DNA of 64,000 nt from Verrucomicrobiota bacterium (GTDB taxonomy: Bacteria > Verrucomicrobiota > Verrucomicrobiia > Verrucomicrobiales > Verrucomicrobiaceae). Below are positions 8,465 through 16,960 of this stretch, piece after piece (the stretch's first letter is position 1; every line of letters begins with the position of its first letter). Where the stretch lies: assembly GCA_025360015.1 (NCBI GenBank), contig JANYCZ010000071.1, positions 1 to 64,000 on the forward strand, read 5' to 3'. Position numbers and translations under genes: made by a program. Below the pieces are notes generated by a model, which was not told the DNA's origin, searched no databases, and saw nothing but the letters and a program-made list of their open reading frames with translations.

Positions 8465-8573
8465 GATGGGCAGGGAAGCTAGGCCGTGATTCGCGTGCGG
8501 GCAAGATTTGTGGTTAATCCAGCGCACGGAGTTTCAACGGGAGCGTCATCAGCTCGAACAGGTGGGCGCGACG

Positions 8574-8888
8574 TTACCTAGGTTCTGCATCCTCCCGAAG
8601 GCGGGCAGGGATGTCCATCTTCTCATGCAGCACGCTGATGACTCCGAGTCGCCTCTTGGAGAGTTCGCGGAAGAAAATGTAGTGATGGCGATGGCGGAAG
8701 AAATAAACGCCTTTCAAGGCCTCATCCAGCACAGGCCTCCAGCGGTGTCGTTGACCCGCGACGATGTCAATCTCGGCGACGAGCTCCCGCACATAGGCAT
8801 CCGCCTGCTTTTCATTCCACTTCTGCTCTGTATAATCCCATGTCTCCAGGATGCGCTCTTGCGCAGTTGGATAGATCTTAGCGGGCAT
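8574..8888 (-). CDS. type II toxin, RelE/ParE family
   Basis: 104 residues with the typical ParE/RelE layout: an early helix (PTAQERILETWDYTEQKW), a second helix (ADAYVRELVAEIDIV), then a beta sheet including GVYFFRHRHHYIFF and LGVISVLH near the C terminus, ending in a basic tail. Members either poison DNA gyrase (ParE) or cleave mRNA on ribosomes (RelE); which applies here cannot be told. It overlaps the end of the upstream antitoxin gene by 11 bases, the standard arrangement for a translationally coupled toxin-antitoxin operon. It lies just upstream of murC-murB in the same orientation. Confidence 0.82.
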   Translation of the reverse strand: MPAKIYPTAQERILETWDYTEQKWNEKQADAYVRELVAEIDIVAGQRHRWRPVLDEALKGVYFFRHRHHYIFFRELSKRRLGVISVLHEKMDIPARLREDAEPR

Positions 8889-9147
8889 TGGCTTTTTTGC
8901 GTTTCCTGGCCTTTGCGATCAAATCCTCCGCATCCAAAGCCACAAACTCCGACTCAGCAGCTTCGGCACCTGCGCTCAGTTCATTTCTGAGCCAGACCCA
9001 TTTGCGCTGCTCCTCCTGTTCGTAATCACGCCGGACAAGATCGCGGATGTACTCGCTAGTCGAACTGTAGAGGCCCGATTTTAGTACACGCTGTTGGATG
9101 AAGCCCTGAAGCTCCCTGGCGAATCGAACATTGACGCCTGCTGCCAT
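8878..9147 (-). CDS. type II antitoxin, ParD/CopG-like
   Basis: 89 residues. The N-terminal half matches the ParD ribbon-helix-helix pattern: FARELQGFIQQRVLKSGLYSSTSEYIRDLVRRDYEQE, here quoted in parts, with GLYSSTSEYIRDLV the recognisable core. The C-terminal half is acidic then basic (LDAEDLIAKARKRKK), suited to wrapping the toxin. It should bind its own promoter and neutralise the toxin encoded directly downstream, whose start codon it overlaps. The promoter is expected in the 158-base gap up to the divergent CorA-like gene. Confidence 0.8.
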   Translation of the reverse strand: MAAGVNVRFARELQGFIQQRVLKSGLYSSTSEYIRDLVRRDYEQEEQRKWVWLRNELSAGAEAAESEFVALDAEDLIAKARKRKKANAR

Positions 9148-9305
9148 GATGAATAGTGCTCGATGTCCCCAAGATTGTCAAATTTGTGGGACAGAGAGAA
9201 TCTCGCCGATTTTTCCGGTCACTGACAAATACCTCTACATTTTCCAATCGCCTCTGTGACGTGCATCTGCTCCCATGGCGGCGGAATTGAATTGCAGTTC
9301 CATTC

Positions 9306-10040
9306 ATGAAAACAGACATCCAAATCATTCCGGAACTTTGGGCCACGATACCGGAGGCTATTCGCAACCGGGTGGGGCGGGAGGCAGGGACGCAGCGTGC
9401 GATTTTTGAAGAGGGGCATTTGCTCGTCATTCTTCATCAACTGCCAGGGCCGCATGATGCTGAACGGCGGCCTGCGTTGTTTTGGCGGCAGACGGATGGC
9501 GCTTGGGAATCCAGCCCTGAGAACGGCGGTGGTCTCGCACTGCAAAACCATCTGGCGGCTTATGCGGCACGGCTGGATGCGCTCGACAAGGAAGAGCACG
9601 CTGCGCAAACCGCCGTTGAGTATCACAAGGTGCTCGAAGCCATTGCCCCCGTGCTGCGCAGTTCGCGTGGCATGCATCGCGCGCTGCAGCAGGCGCGAGA
9701 ATTTGTCAAAGCGGACCGCGATTTGATCAATCTGCGAGATCAGGCTGCGAGTGTTGAGCGTACCGCCGAACTGTTGCTGCAAGATGCGCAATTTGGCCTG
9801 AACTTCACCGTGGCAAAACAAGCCGAAGCGCAGGCGCAAAGTGCGAAGATCATGGCGAACACCTCGCATCGCTTGAATGTGATGGCCGCGCTGTTCCTTC
9901 CGCTCACTGCGCTGACAGGTCTGTTCAGCATGTATGTGCGGGCGGATGTGGCCGACACGCCGATGAACTTCTGGCTGATCGCTACGGTGGGGATGATCAT
10001 CGGACTGGTGATGAGTGCGTTCGTGGTGGCAAGGCGCTGA
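9306..10040 (+). CDS. CorA-like membrane protein lacking the GMN motif
   Basis: 244 residues with a soluble N-terminal domain, a long helical stretch (about 80-195) and two C-terminal transmembrane helices, as in CorA/ZntB Mg2+ or Zn2+ channels. The start of the first helix (NVMAALFLPLTALTGLFSMY) matches the CorA pore helix, but the GMN selectivity motif that should follow is replaced by FSM. The last helix is followed by a basic tail (VVARR). It is shorter than canonical CorA (about 315 residues), mainly in the N-terminal domain. It may be an ion channel with changed selectivity or a non-transporting relative. The start gives MKTDIQIIPELW, with no competing upstream ATG. Confidence 0.68.
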   Translation: MKTDIQIIPELWATIPEAIRNRVGREAGTQRAIFEEGHLLVILHQLPGPHDAERRPALFWRQTDGAWESSPENGGGLALQNHLAAYAARLDALDKEEHAAQTAVEYHKVLEAIAPVLRSSRGMHRALQQAREFVKADRDLINLRDQAASVERTAELLLQDAQFGLNFTVAKQAEAQAQSAKIMANTSHRLNVMAALFLPLTALTGLFSMYVRADVADTPMNFWLIATVGMIIGLVMSAFVVARR

Positions 10041-10054
10041 CGCCTGCGAACTGG

Positions 10055-11473
10055 CTATTCCCCGCCTTTTTTCCGCGCCTCCACATAATGGGTCATGGCA
10101 TTCATGTTTTTGACAAACTCACCCGCTTCGATCTCGTCGCCTTTGAGCCAGCGGCCTTCGCTGTCGAGGGATTCGGCGGCTTTCTTGGCCTTTGACGCAG
10201 CAGCCTTGGCGCGGCTGGCCCATTCCTTGGGTGTCTGAGGTCCGGCGAGGTTGAGCTTCAGTTCTTCGCGGCCTTTGGCGAGCTGCCTTTTGAAGACGTC
10301 AAGGTTGCCCTGCTGGCTGGTCTTGAAGGAATAATGAGTGGGCATGTTGCCGTCGGCATAGGTCAACAGGTAGGTGTCTTTGACGAAGAACAGCGGCTTG
10401 TTGGTGTGCAGTTCGTAGAAGCGTGCGTGCGTGCCGTCGGGCAGCTTGGAACGTTCAAACCATGCAAGAGCGGGCTGGATGGGCTTGAGGTATTTGTCAT
10501 CACCCGTGAGCACCCACAGGTGATGCAGTACTTCCATGGCGCCGATGCTTTCGTAGCCGGTGACGGATGGGGGCTCAAATTTACGCGCCCAGACCGGGTG
10601 CATGTCGCGATCATACTGCTGCGCCCAGACGGGCTGCGGCTCGGGCATTTGCGCCAGCAGGAAGAACTCACCGAGCTTCTTCAAGGCGGCGAGGTAGCCC
10701 TCGTCTTTTTCGAGTTCATAGGCGCGGAACAGCACCTTGGCGATCTGCTGCAGGTTGTCGTCGTTGAGGGTGTAGAAGCCGGTGTATTTCACGGCGGGAA
10801 AAGTGCGGCTCCAAGTTTCGGGATAGCTGGCTTTGAGCACGGGCGCCGTCGGGTCCGCCGGACCGGTGAACTGCTGCGGCCAGGCTCCGATGGGTGCCTG
10901 CGCGGCGAGCAGGGAATCGAAGGCAAACTTCGTGCAGCGTTTCAACTCGGCATCGTCTTTGCAGGCTGGTTCATGGGTCATTTCAAGCAGGAATAGCAGC
11001 GCGGACTCGGTCTTGTTGTCATCGAGTGTGGAGGAGTTGCGGCGTTTGCCGGGCTCCTTGTCGCCGGCATCGAGATCGCTGCGCAGGTGGTACCTTTTGA
11101 TCTTTTCAGGATCGAAATCGAAGTCGCTGTCCCAGCCGCCGGTGGCGAGCTGGCATTTGAGCAGTGACTTGGCGGCATCCTTCGCGGCACCGAGGAAAAC
11201 GTCATCACCTGTGGCTTGATAAGCCTTTAGCATGACCAACCCCATCGTTGTTGTGCCATGGGGCTGGATGGAAATGATCGTGGCGGACTTGCCGTGCTCG
11301 ACCTCGCCGATCTTGCCCTCTTTGTCCCAGGTGCTCGCATAGCCGCCTTCGCGTGCGAGATGCGTATGGGCATAGGTGACGGCTTTTTTCATGGCCGCTG
11401 TGATGACAGCGGGGTCAGGCAGTTCTGCGAGAGCGAACGACGAGGAAAGAGCGAGGATGAGAAGAGGACGCAT
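10055..11473 (-). CDS. secreted pectate lyase (PL10-like)
   Basis: 472 residues with a clear Sec signal peptide (MRPLLILALSSSFALA). The body resembles polysaccharide lyase family 10 pectate lyases: an alpha-toroid with SATIISIQPHGTTTMGLVML, LDDNKTESALLFLLEM, GAWPQQF near residue 205, YTLNDDNLQQI and GYESIGAMEVLHHLW. It would cleave polygalacturonate by beta-elimination in the periplasm or outside the cell. The C-terminal 80 residues are lysine-rich and helical. It converges with the CorA-like gene and is followed by a divergent layout; no other pectin gene is adjacent. Confidence 0.75.
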   Translation of the reverse strand: MRPLLILALSSSFALAELPDPAVITAAMKKAVTYAHTHLAREGGYASTWDKEGKIGEVEHGKSATIISIQPHGTTTMGLVMLKAYQATGDDVFLGAAKDAAKSLLKCQLATGGWDSDFDFDPEKIKRYHLRSDLDAGDKEPGKRRNSSTLDDNKTESALLFLLEMTHEPACKDDAELKRCTKFAFDSLLAAQAPIGAWPQQFTGPADPTAPVLKASYPETWSRTFPAVKYTGFYTLNDDNLQQIAKVLFRAYELEKDEGYLAALKKLGEFFLLAQMPEPQPVWAQQYDRDMHPVWARKFEPPSVTGYESIGAMEVLHHLWVLTGDDKYLKPIQPALAWFERSKLPDGTHARFYELHTNKPLFFVKDTYLLTYADGNMPTHYSFKTSQQGNLDVFKRQLAKGREELKLNLAGPQTPKEWASRAKAAASKAKKAAESLDSEGRWLKGDEIEAGEFVKNMNAMTHYVEARKKGGE

Positions 11474-11498
11474 GGCGGGAAAGCCAAAAACGTCGGCT

Positions 11499-12899
11499 TC
11501 AGCTCCACTCCTTCAGTCTTTCAGGGAAGGGGCAGTCGGCGCAGGCAGAGTCGTCTTCGAGGCAGAAGTCCTCATAAATTTGCAGCAGGCCCTGCTGATG
11601 GTGCAGCTTCTTGGTGAAGTCATGGCCGCGCGTGTCATCGCCAAAGAGCCGCAGCACGGCGCGGCGCACTTTTTGATTGTCCAGCAGGGCAGGGAGTTCG
11701 AGATACTCGGCCCATAGGCGCGTGCGCTCGGGTACGAGCAAAGGGTAGGCGACATTGGCCATCATCTCATGCACGCGCGTCTCGCCGATCAAGGCGACCG
11801 GTTTCCCCGTCGCTTCCGCGAGCAGGGTGTAGTGAGTGGCCCAGAAATCATGCGTGAGGGCGAGCAGGGATTCGCGCCATGCGGCCTGGCTCCAGCGCGT
11901 GGCGTCTGCCAGCGGCGAGACGATGGACGACCACGAACGCAGCAGCGCGGCGAGCGCACCGAGACGGCGCTGCGGGTGATTGCCGGGGCGGATGGCATTG
12001 AGCTTCCAGCGCAGAAGCTGGCGGTCATCCAGCCAGCGCCCCAGGCTGCCGCGCATCTTCCACCACTCGCTCCAGAGCTGGCGCAGGTAGGTGCGCGTGG
12101 CGGGCTCGGTGTCCTCGCTGCGCACGCTTTCCAGAAAGCCGGAGACACCGAAGAGCCAGGCCTCGCGCTTCGCGGCATCCATCTGCGTGATTTTTTTCAA
12201 TGGCAGCCGTTGGGTGAGGATGGCAAAGGGCTGCTGGTTCTTGCGATAGCCCAGCGTCTGCGCCAGTGCCTGATAGATGGCCTGCTCACGGCCCTGTGCG
12301 GCCACGCTGCGATGCAGCCGCTTTGATTTGAGCTCAAGGCGATGCTGTGCGGCGGACTCGATGATGGACTGCACCCGAGCGGCCTCCATCTCACGCAGAG
12401 GCAAGGCGCAGCGGCCCAGCCGTGCCTGAGCGAGGTGGCGTTTGGGTTTGATGCCCTCCGGCAGCATGTCAGCGCGCAGCAGCACCTGCGGCACCTCGCG
12501 GTGCTCGCTGGTGCGGGTGAAGAAGCGATCTTCGGGCGCATGCAGAAAGAGGTGCAGCACCACGCGGTTGAAGTTTTCGTTCGCGCCATGCGTGTGACGT
12601 TCCCAGTCGCGCGCATCGGGATCCAGCTCGATGTCGCCACGCAGGGTTTGCCCCTCGATCACGATGGCACAGTCGTTGAAGTCAGGGCCGGCGCCGGAAT
12701 TCCACACGCCGAAATCAGCGATGCGCACAGCCTTGCCATCGGTGGTGGTAAATTCACTGCCAAAGGCACCGGAGAACCACAGGCTCTGCAGTTCCATTTC
12801 TGTCAGGGGCTCGGTAATACCGGGCAGCGCTTCGGCCACGCCGGAAAAAACGGCATCGCGAAAACGTGCGTAGCGGTCGGCGAGCGGGAGAGGGGTCAT
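11499..12899 (-). CDS. DUF2851 family protein
   Basis: 466 residues matching the DUF2851 family of unknown function. Typical segments are ELQSLWFSGAFGSEFTTTDG, ADFGVWNSGAGPDFNDCAIV, LRGDIELDPDARDWERHTH and NRVVLHLFLHAP, with the C terminus containing a cysteine-rich end (LEDDSACADCPFPERL). The early GPDF...D and E...H residues look like a nuclease-type metal site, but this is inference. I start at the ATG giving MTPLPLADRYARF (12899); a longer open frame reaching 13301 runs antisense to the histidine kinase gene and is not believable there. The gene is divergent from the kinase gene with about 115 bases between starts. Confidence 0.82.
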   Translation of the reverse strand: MTPLPLADRYARFRDAVFSGVAEALPGITEPLTEMELQSLWFSGAFGSEFTTTDGKAVRIADFGVWNSGAGPDFNDCAIVIEGQTLRGDIELDPDARDWERHTHGANENFNRVVLHLFLHAPEDRFFTRTSEHREVPQVLLRADMLPEGIKPKRHLAQARLGRCALPLREMEAARVQSIIESAAQHRLELKSKRLHRSVAAQGREQAIYQALAQTLGYRKNQQPFAILTQRLPLKKITQMDAAKREAWLFGVSGFLESVRSEDTEPATRTYLRQLWSEWWKMRGSLGRWLDDRQLLRWKLNAIRPGNHPQRRLGALAALLRSWSSIVSPLADATRWSQAAWRESLLALTHDFWATHYTLLAEATGKPVALIGETRVHEMMANVAYPLLVPERTRLWAEYLELPALLDNQKVRRAVLRLFGDDTRGHDFTKKLHHQQGLLQIYEDFCLEDDSACADCPFPERLKEWS

Positions 12900-13013
12900 G
12901 ACGGGTGGGTGGAGGACATCAAGGAGGGGCTGGCGTGGAATGCCACTGGATTTATGATTCCGCGACTCCGCAGGATGAAAGTGAATCCAGCGCAACCTGT
13001 GTATAGTTACGGC

Positions 13014-14342
13014 ATGACAATTTCCGCGTGGAAACAAGCCGCTGTAGCGCTGGCGCTGTGCCTGCTGGCGGCGGCGGCGTGTCTGGTGCTGCTGATCGTG
13101 CTGCGGCTGCGGGAGGTGGAGCAGTTGCGGGTGCTGGCCCATGAAGATCGTGAGATCGGCCTGCGCTTTCACCGAGATGGTGCCGCCTTGATGCTGGACC
13201 TGCACAGCGCCGCGCTGCGGCTGGGCGATGGCGAGGTGAATGTGGGCAAGCAGGACCAGTACGCGGTGCTGTTTGCGCGCAACGAGGCTTTCTTCCGGCA
13301 CCCGCCCGTGTCACTGACAGGAGCAGAGGCGACTTCTTTGGAGGAAGTGCAGAAGGATCTGCGCATTTACGGCGAGCAGGTGCAGACCTGGCTGGCGCTG
13401 CCTGACAAGGCGCGGCTCGCGGGCGTGATGCAGGCAGATGAACCGTTCCAAGAAATGCTGCGGGACCTCCAGGCCCTGCGGGATGCCTGTGGGTTCCGGC
13501 TGCTGGAACGGGTGAGTGAAATGCGGGACTCAATGCATGAGATGCAGTGGGTGGTGGTGACTGCTGCAGTGGTCATGGCGCCGCTGTTCGGACTGCTGCT
13601 GTGGATGATCCATCGTGGCTGGTTCCAGCCACTACAGGAGCAGGCGGCGCTGGTGGAGCAAGCGAAGACAGCGCGTGATGAGATGGCCTCCCTCAGCAGC
13701 CTCGCGGCTGGACTGGCCCATGAGATCCGCAATCCAGTGGGTGCCCTGAAAAACCGCGCCTATGCGCTGGGACTGCTGGTGGACGCCGAGCTACAGCCCA
13801 AGGTGGCGGCGCAGGTTGCCAGCATGAACCGCGAGCTGGACCGCGTGGAGCACATCGTGGGTGATTTCTTGATTTATGCCCGCCCCTCGGAGCCGCGGAT
13901 CAGCACCTGTGCGCTGGCGGAACTGGTGGACACGTTTCATCACGACCATCAGGCGGAGATGCAGCAGCGCGGCGTGCGGTTTGAGCTGGGCATCGTGGAG
14001 GACACAAATTTCCATGCGGATCCGGAGCTGCTGCGGCAGGCGCTGCTGAACCTCGTCCGTAATGCGACCGACGCCTGCGGCGGACGTGCGGACGGGCGCG
14101 TGCTGCTGGAGGCGCTCGCGCTGGAGCGTCGCATCGTACTGGCGGTGACGGACAACGGCCCCGGGGTGCCGGAAGATCTGAAGGAGCGGCTGTTCAAGCC
14201 CTTCGCCACGCTCAAGCGTGGCGGCACCGGACTGGGACTGACCATCAGCCGCAGCATCGCCCGCAGGCACGGCGGAGATCTGCTGCTGGCTTCGACCTCG
14301 GCGGAGGGCACGCGCTTTGAGATCCGGCTGCCGCGCGTTTGA
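13014..14342 (+). CDS. sensor histidine kinase
   Basis: 442 residues. An N-terminal transmembrane helix (about 8-27) and a second (about 183-205, VVVTAAVVMAPLFGLLLWMI) enclose a periplasmic sensor domain without a recognised family. The HisKA dimerisation helix carries the phosphoacceptor in SLAAGLAHEIRNPVGALKN near residue 234. The N box (LLNLVRNATDAC) is near 347, then G boxes VTDNGPGVPEDL and GGTGLGLTISRSIARRHGG. It should phosphorylate the NtrC-type regulator encoded ten bases downstream. The start could also be the ATG 13 codons earlier (MKVNPAQ); MTISAW places the helix directly at the N terminus. Confidence 0.9.
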   Translation: MTISAWKQAAVALALCLLAAAACLVLLIVLRLREVEQLRVLAHEDREIGLRFHRDGAALMLDLHSAALRLGDGEVNVGKQDQYAVLFARNEAFFRHPPVSLTGAEATSLEEVQKDLRIYGEQVQTWLALPDKARLAGVMQADEPFQEMLRDLQALRDACGFRLLERVSEMRDSMHEMQWVVVTAAVVMAPLFGLLLWMIHRGWFQPLQEQAALVEQAKTARDEMASLSSLAAGLAHEIRNPVGALKNRAYALGLLVDAELQPKVAAQVASMNRELDRVEHIVGDFLIYARPSEPRISTCALAELVDTFHHDHQAEMQQRGVRFELGIVEDTNFHADPELLRQALLNLVRNATDACGGRADGRVLLEALALERRIVLAVTDNGPGVPEDLKERLFKPFATLKRGGTGLGLTISRSIARRHGGDLLLASTSAEGTRFEIRLPRV

Positions 14343-14351
14343 GGCGCTTGC

Positions 14352-15806
14352 ATGAAGGCGGTGGCGGCAGCACCATGTCGCATGTCTGAACACAGCGCAC
14401 GGCTGCTGCTGATTGATGATGACGACGATTTCGCGTCGTCGCTCCTCACCGTGCTGGAGACGAGCGGTCATCTGGTGCAGCGTGCCAGTGACGGCACCAC
14501 GGGAATCCAGATGGCCATGACGGAGCCGTTTGATGTGGTGATCTGCGATATTCGCATGCCGGGCATCGGCGGCATGGAGGTGCTGCAGCAGCTGCACGCG
14601 GTGAAGCCACGACTGCCGGTGATTCTGATGACCGCCTTCACCACCACCGAGCGCGCCATCGAGTCGATGAAGGCGGGCGCATTCGACTACCTGCTGAAGC
14701 CGTTTGATCCGCCCGAGATGCTGCGGGTTCTTGAGCGTGCGCTGCACATGACGCACGCCGCGGCGCGCCCCGTGCCGCTGCGCGAAGGGGAGACCGGGAA
14801 AGCGGCGCTCATTGGTCGCAGCCGTGCGATGCAGGAGGTCTTCAAGCAACTGGGCAGCTATGCGGCCACGCCGGTGCCGGTGCTGATTCTGGGAGAGACC
14901 GGCACGGGCAAGGAGCTCGTGGCCCGTGCGCTGCACCTGCACAGCAGCCGCGCCGACCAGCCCTTCGTGGCGGTGAACTGCGCGGCGATCCCGGAGAACC
15001 TGATCGAAAGCGAACTCTTCGGGCATGAGAAAGGCTCCTTCACCCACGCGGTGGCGCGGCGTGCGGGGCGCTTTGAGCAGGCGCAGGGCGGCACCTTGTT
15101 TCTGGATGAGATCGGCGACATCCCGCCGCCGGTGCAGGCGAAACTGCTGCGCGTACTGCAGGAGCGGCGCGTCAGCCGCGTGGGCGGCAGCCAGGAACTG
15201 GTGCTGGATGTGCGCGTCATCACCGCCACGCACCGCGACCTGTCTGACATGATCAAGAAGGGCGAGTTTCGCGAAGATCTGTTCTACCGCCTGAACGGCG
15301 CCGTGCTGCGGCTGCCGCCGTTGCGGGAACGCACGGATGACATCACGCCGCTGACCCGGCACTTTCTGGCCAAGGTGGCGGGGCAGCTCGGCATTGCGGA
15401 GCCCGCCATCGAACGCGAGGCACTGGAGGTGCTCAAGCAGCACCGCTGGACTGGCAACGTGCGCGAGCTGGAGAACGCGGCACGCACTCTGCTGATCGAG
15501 GCGCGCGGATTTCCCATCTCGGCGGAAATGGTACGCAGCTTGCTGGAATCACCCCCAGTAGAGCCACCGGCCCGCACGATGGCTGAGCTGGTGGAGTCCT
15601 GCCTGCACGCCGCCCAGGCAGGCGCACTGCCCGGCGGTGCCCTGAATGCGGCCATGGAGGCGCTGGAGCAGGCGCTGTATGCCAGCGCCTTGCGGCTCGC
15701 CGCGGGCAACCAAAGCCAGGTGGCCGAATGGCTCGGCGTCTCCCGCGTCACCGTGCGGGAGAAACTGGACCGATACAATCTGCTGCCCAAGCGGCCCAAA
15801 AAGTGA
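14352..15806 (+). CDS. NtrC-family sigma-54-dependent response regulator with altered GAFTGA loop
   Basis: 484 residues: receiver, AAA+ and Fis-type HTH domains. The receiver has the acidic cluster IDDDDDF and phospho-acceptor Asp near residue 66 (VICDIRMPG), then KPFDPPEM. The AAA+ domain has Walker A GETGTGKE (about 180-187) and Walker B TLFLDEIGD near 248. The sigma-54-contacting loop reads GSFTHA (about 228-233) instead of GAFTGA. The C terminus has NQSQVAEWLGVSRVTVREKL, a good Fis-type helix-turn-helix. A GAGGCG element precedes the ATG at 14352; the ATG at 14382 (MSEHSARLLL) is an equally possible start. It is ten bases behind its kinase and directly upstream of two small-peptide cassettes. 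Confidence 0.9.
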   Translation: MKAVAAAPCRMSEHSARLLLIDDDDDFASSLLTVLETSGHLVQRASDGTTGIQMAMTEPFDVVICDIRMPGIGGMEVLQQLHAVKPRLPVILMTAFTTTERAIESMKAGAFDYLLKPFDPPEMLRVLERALHMTHAAARPVPLREGETGKAALIGRSRAMQEVFKQLGSYAATPVPVLILGETGTGKELVARALHLHSSRADQPFVAVNCAAIPENLIESELFGHEKGSFTHAVARRAGRFEQAQGGTLFLDEIGDIPPPVQAKLLRVLQERRVSRVGGSQELVLDVRVITATHRDLSDMIKKGEFREDLFYRLNGAVLRLPPLRERTDDITPLTRHFLAKVAGQLGIAEPAIEREALEVLKQHRWTGNVRELENAARTLLIEARGFPISAEMVRSLLESPPVEPPARTMAELVESCLHAAQAGALPGGALNAAMEALEQALYASALRLAAGNQSQVAEWLGVSRVTVREKLDRYNLLPKRPKK

Positions 15807-15952
15807 CCTCACGCGGGCGGGCAGAACGCATTGGAAGTTTACACGAGGTGCTTTGAAACTTTACAACAGGGCGAAGAAAAGATCTGCCGCGGAGACCTTC
15901 TAGAACCTCTGGAACCCTGTAAAATCAAGACCTCCAGCCTGCGACACAGGGG

Positions 15953-15970
15953 TTGGCATAAAATGAGCAT
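15953..15970 (+). promoter_or_regulatory. candidate sigma-54 promoter of first peptide cassette
   Basis: TTGGCATAAAATGAGCA has the invariant GG (15955-15956) and GC (15967-15968) separated by ten bases, as required between -24 and -12 elements. The -24 part (TGGCA) is good; the -12 part (GAGCA against TTGCA) is weaker. It lies 111 bases before the peptide start codon, the same distance as the candidate in the second cassette, and follows an NtrC-type regulator gene. Confidence 0.5.
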
Positions 15971-16078
15971 ATGGTACGGGACGATCCAAGAAACGATTCA
16001 CCGCACCAATCAGTTCAGAGGGCCGTTTTTCGGATCAGATCGAACTCCAACCCAATCCAACCAAAGATAATATCAGCC

Positions 16079-16258
16079 ATGAAAACGAAACTCATGCTCG
16101 CCGCTTTGCTGGCCTCTGTCGCTATCGCACACGCCACTCCAGCAATGTCCACACCGAAGGGCAGAAATCCTGCGCGGGACACTTCCCGGTCTGGAAGCCC
16201 AAAGGCTCCCACGGGCCCATTCCTTAACCATCCTGAATCCGCTCCTGGCCCCCACTAA
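16079..16258 (+). CDS. small secreted peptide A (FLNHP-x-SAPGP family)
   Basis: 59 residues. A Sec-type signal (MKTKLMLAALLASVAIAHA) predicts cleavage near residue 19-20, leaving a basic, proline- and serine-rich peptide of about 40 residues ending FLNHPESAPGPH. It shares its signal, leader DNA, C-terminal motif and terminator with peptide B 500 bases downstream, so the two arose by duplication. No known family is recognised. The conserved C-terminal block (FLNHP, any residue, SAPGP) is the likely functional part. It follows the two-component regulator on the same strand and has a sigma-54-like promoter, so regulated export in response to an envelope signal is plausible but unproven. Confidence 0.65.
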   Translation: MKTKLMLAALLASVAIAHATPAMSTPKGRNPARDTSRSGSPKAPTGPFLNHPESAPGPH

Positions 16259-16322
16259 AAGAGGAGATCCGCCAGTCATGGCTGATGCGTGAAAGCTGCA
16301 ATGACAGTTTGTCGCAAAAGAA

Positions 16323-16346
16323 GGCCGCCGCCGCAAGGTGGCGGCC
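16323..16346 (+). terminator. hairpin terminator after peptide A
   Basis: Ten-base-pair stem GGCCGCCGCC / GGTGGCGGCC with one G-U pair around a GCAA tetraloop, about 65 bases after the stop codon. There is no strong T run, so efficiency is uncertain, but a matching hairpin follows peptide B. Confidence 0.6.
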
Positions 16347-16451
16347 TCATCATTGAGCGAATGAAGGGACCGCGATCAGTCGATGTGATCAAAGGATCGT
16401 GGAGGCCAAACAGATCCATGAGAAGCCGATTCGCAGCGGCACCATTGCAAC

Positions 16452-16468
16452 TGGGATGGTTCTAGCTA
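16452..16468 (+). promoter_or_regulatory. candidate sigma-54 promoter of second peptide cassette
   Basis: TGGGATGGTTCTAGCT has GG (16453-16454) and GC (16465-16466) with the correct ten-base separation. The -12 part (TAGCT against TTGCT) is close; the -24 part (TGGGAT against TGGCAC) is weaker. The GC is 111 bases from the start codon, exactly as in the first cassette. The region 16259-16576 between the peptide genes holds this site, the first terminator and a leader, and no gene. Confidence 0.45.
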
Positions 16469-16576
16469 TTTTCATCAAAGAACTTCAGAAGCGCCTCATC
16501 GCGTTAAACCAACGCGGAGTTGTTATCTGGATAAGATTCCATTCCAATCCAACACAACTCGATCCTACAAGTAGCC

Positions 16577-16894
16577 ATGAAAACGAAACTCACGCTCGCC
16601 GCTTTACTGGCCTCTGCCTCCCTCACACTGGCTGGACCACCTATCACCCCGGCGAAGATCAAGCGGCCGCTGCATATCAGCCAGGTGACGAGTATTTTCC
16701 GCCCCTCCGAACCCACTGCACCGGTCCAACACGCCAGCACAGGGGGTGCTAACACTGCTGTGGCTCCGAGGAGCACAAGTACCTCCACCACCACGACCAC
16801 TGTTGCTCCCATCGAAAGCCCAGTGGTGGTGAGCAGAAAGGTCCACCTGAATACGTTCCTCAATCATCCGGTCAGCGCCCCAGGTCCGAAATAA
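16577..16894 (+). CDS. small secreted peptide B (FLNHP-x-SAPGP family)
   Basis: 105 residues. The signal MKTKLTLAALLASASLTLA is nearly identical to that of peptide A. The mature part has a variable, threonine- and proline-rich middle (STSTSTTTTTVAP) suggesting an extended or glycosylated linker, and ends FLNHPVSAPGPK, matching the C terminus of peptide A. Sequences before the start (GGAT-AGAT-...-AGCC-ATG) and after the stop (CATGGCTG and a GGCC-rich hairpin) are also shared. No function is known. The two genes differ mostly in the middle, as expected where only the termini are constrained. Confidence 0.68.
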   Translation: MKTKLTLAALLASASLTLAGPPITPAKIKRPLHISQVTSIFRPSEPTAPVQHASTGGANTAVAPRSTSTSTTTTTVAPIESPVVVSRKVHLNTFLNHPVSAPGPK

Positions 16895-16960
16895 AGGGAG
16901 CTGAACGGCCATTCATGGCTGGTGGGAAAAGCTGGGATCGAGAATCGTTCGATATAGTAC

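Noticed and set aside
13791..15443. A 550-codon minus-strand frame opposite the kinase and regulator genes
   Set aside because: Histidine- and arginine-rich shadow of GC-rich coding sequence, without motifs.
16435..16451. GCGGCACCATTGCAAC as a sigma-54 promoter
   Set aside because: The GGCAC and TTGC parts look right but GG and GC are only seven bases apart instead of ten; the site at 16452 has correct spacing.
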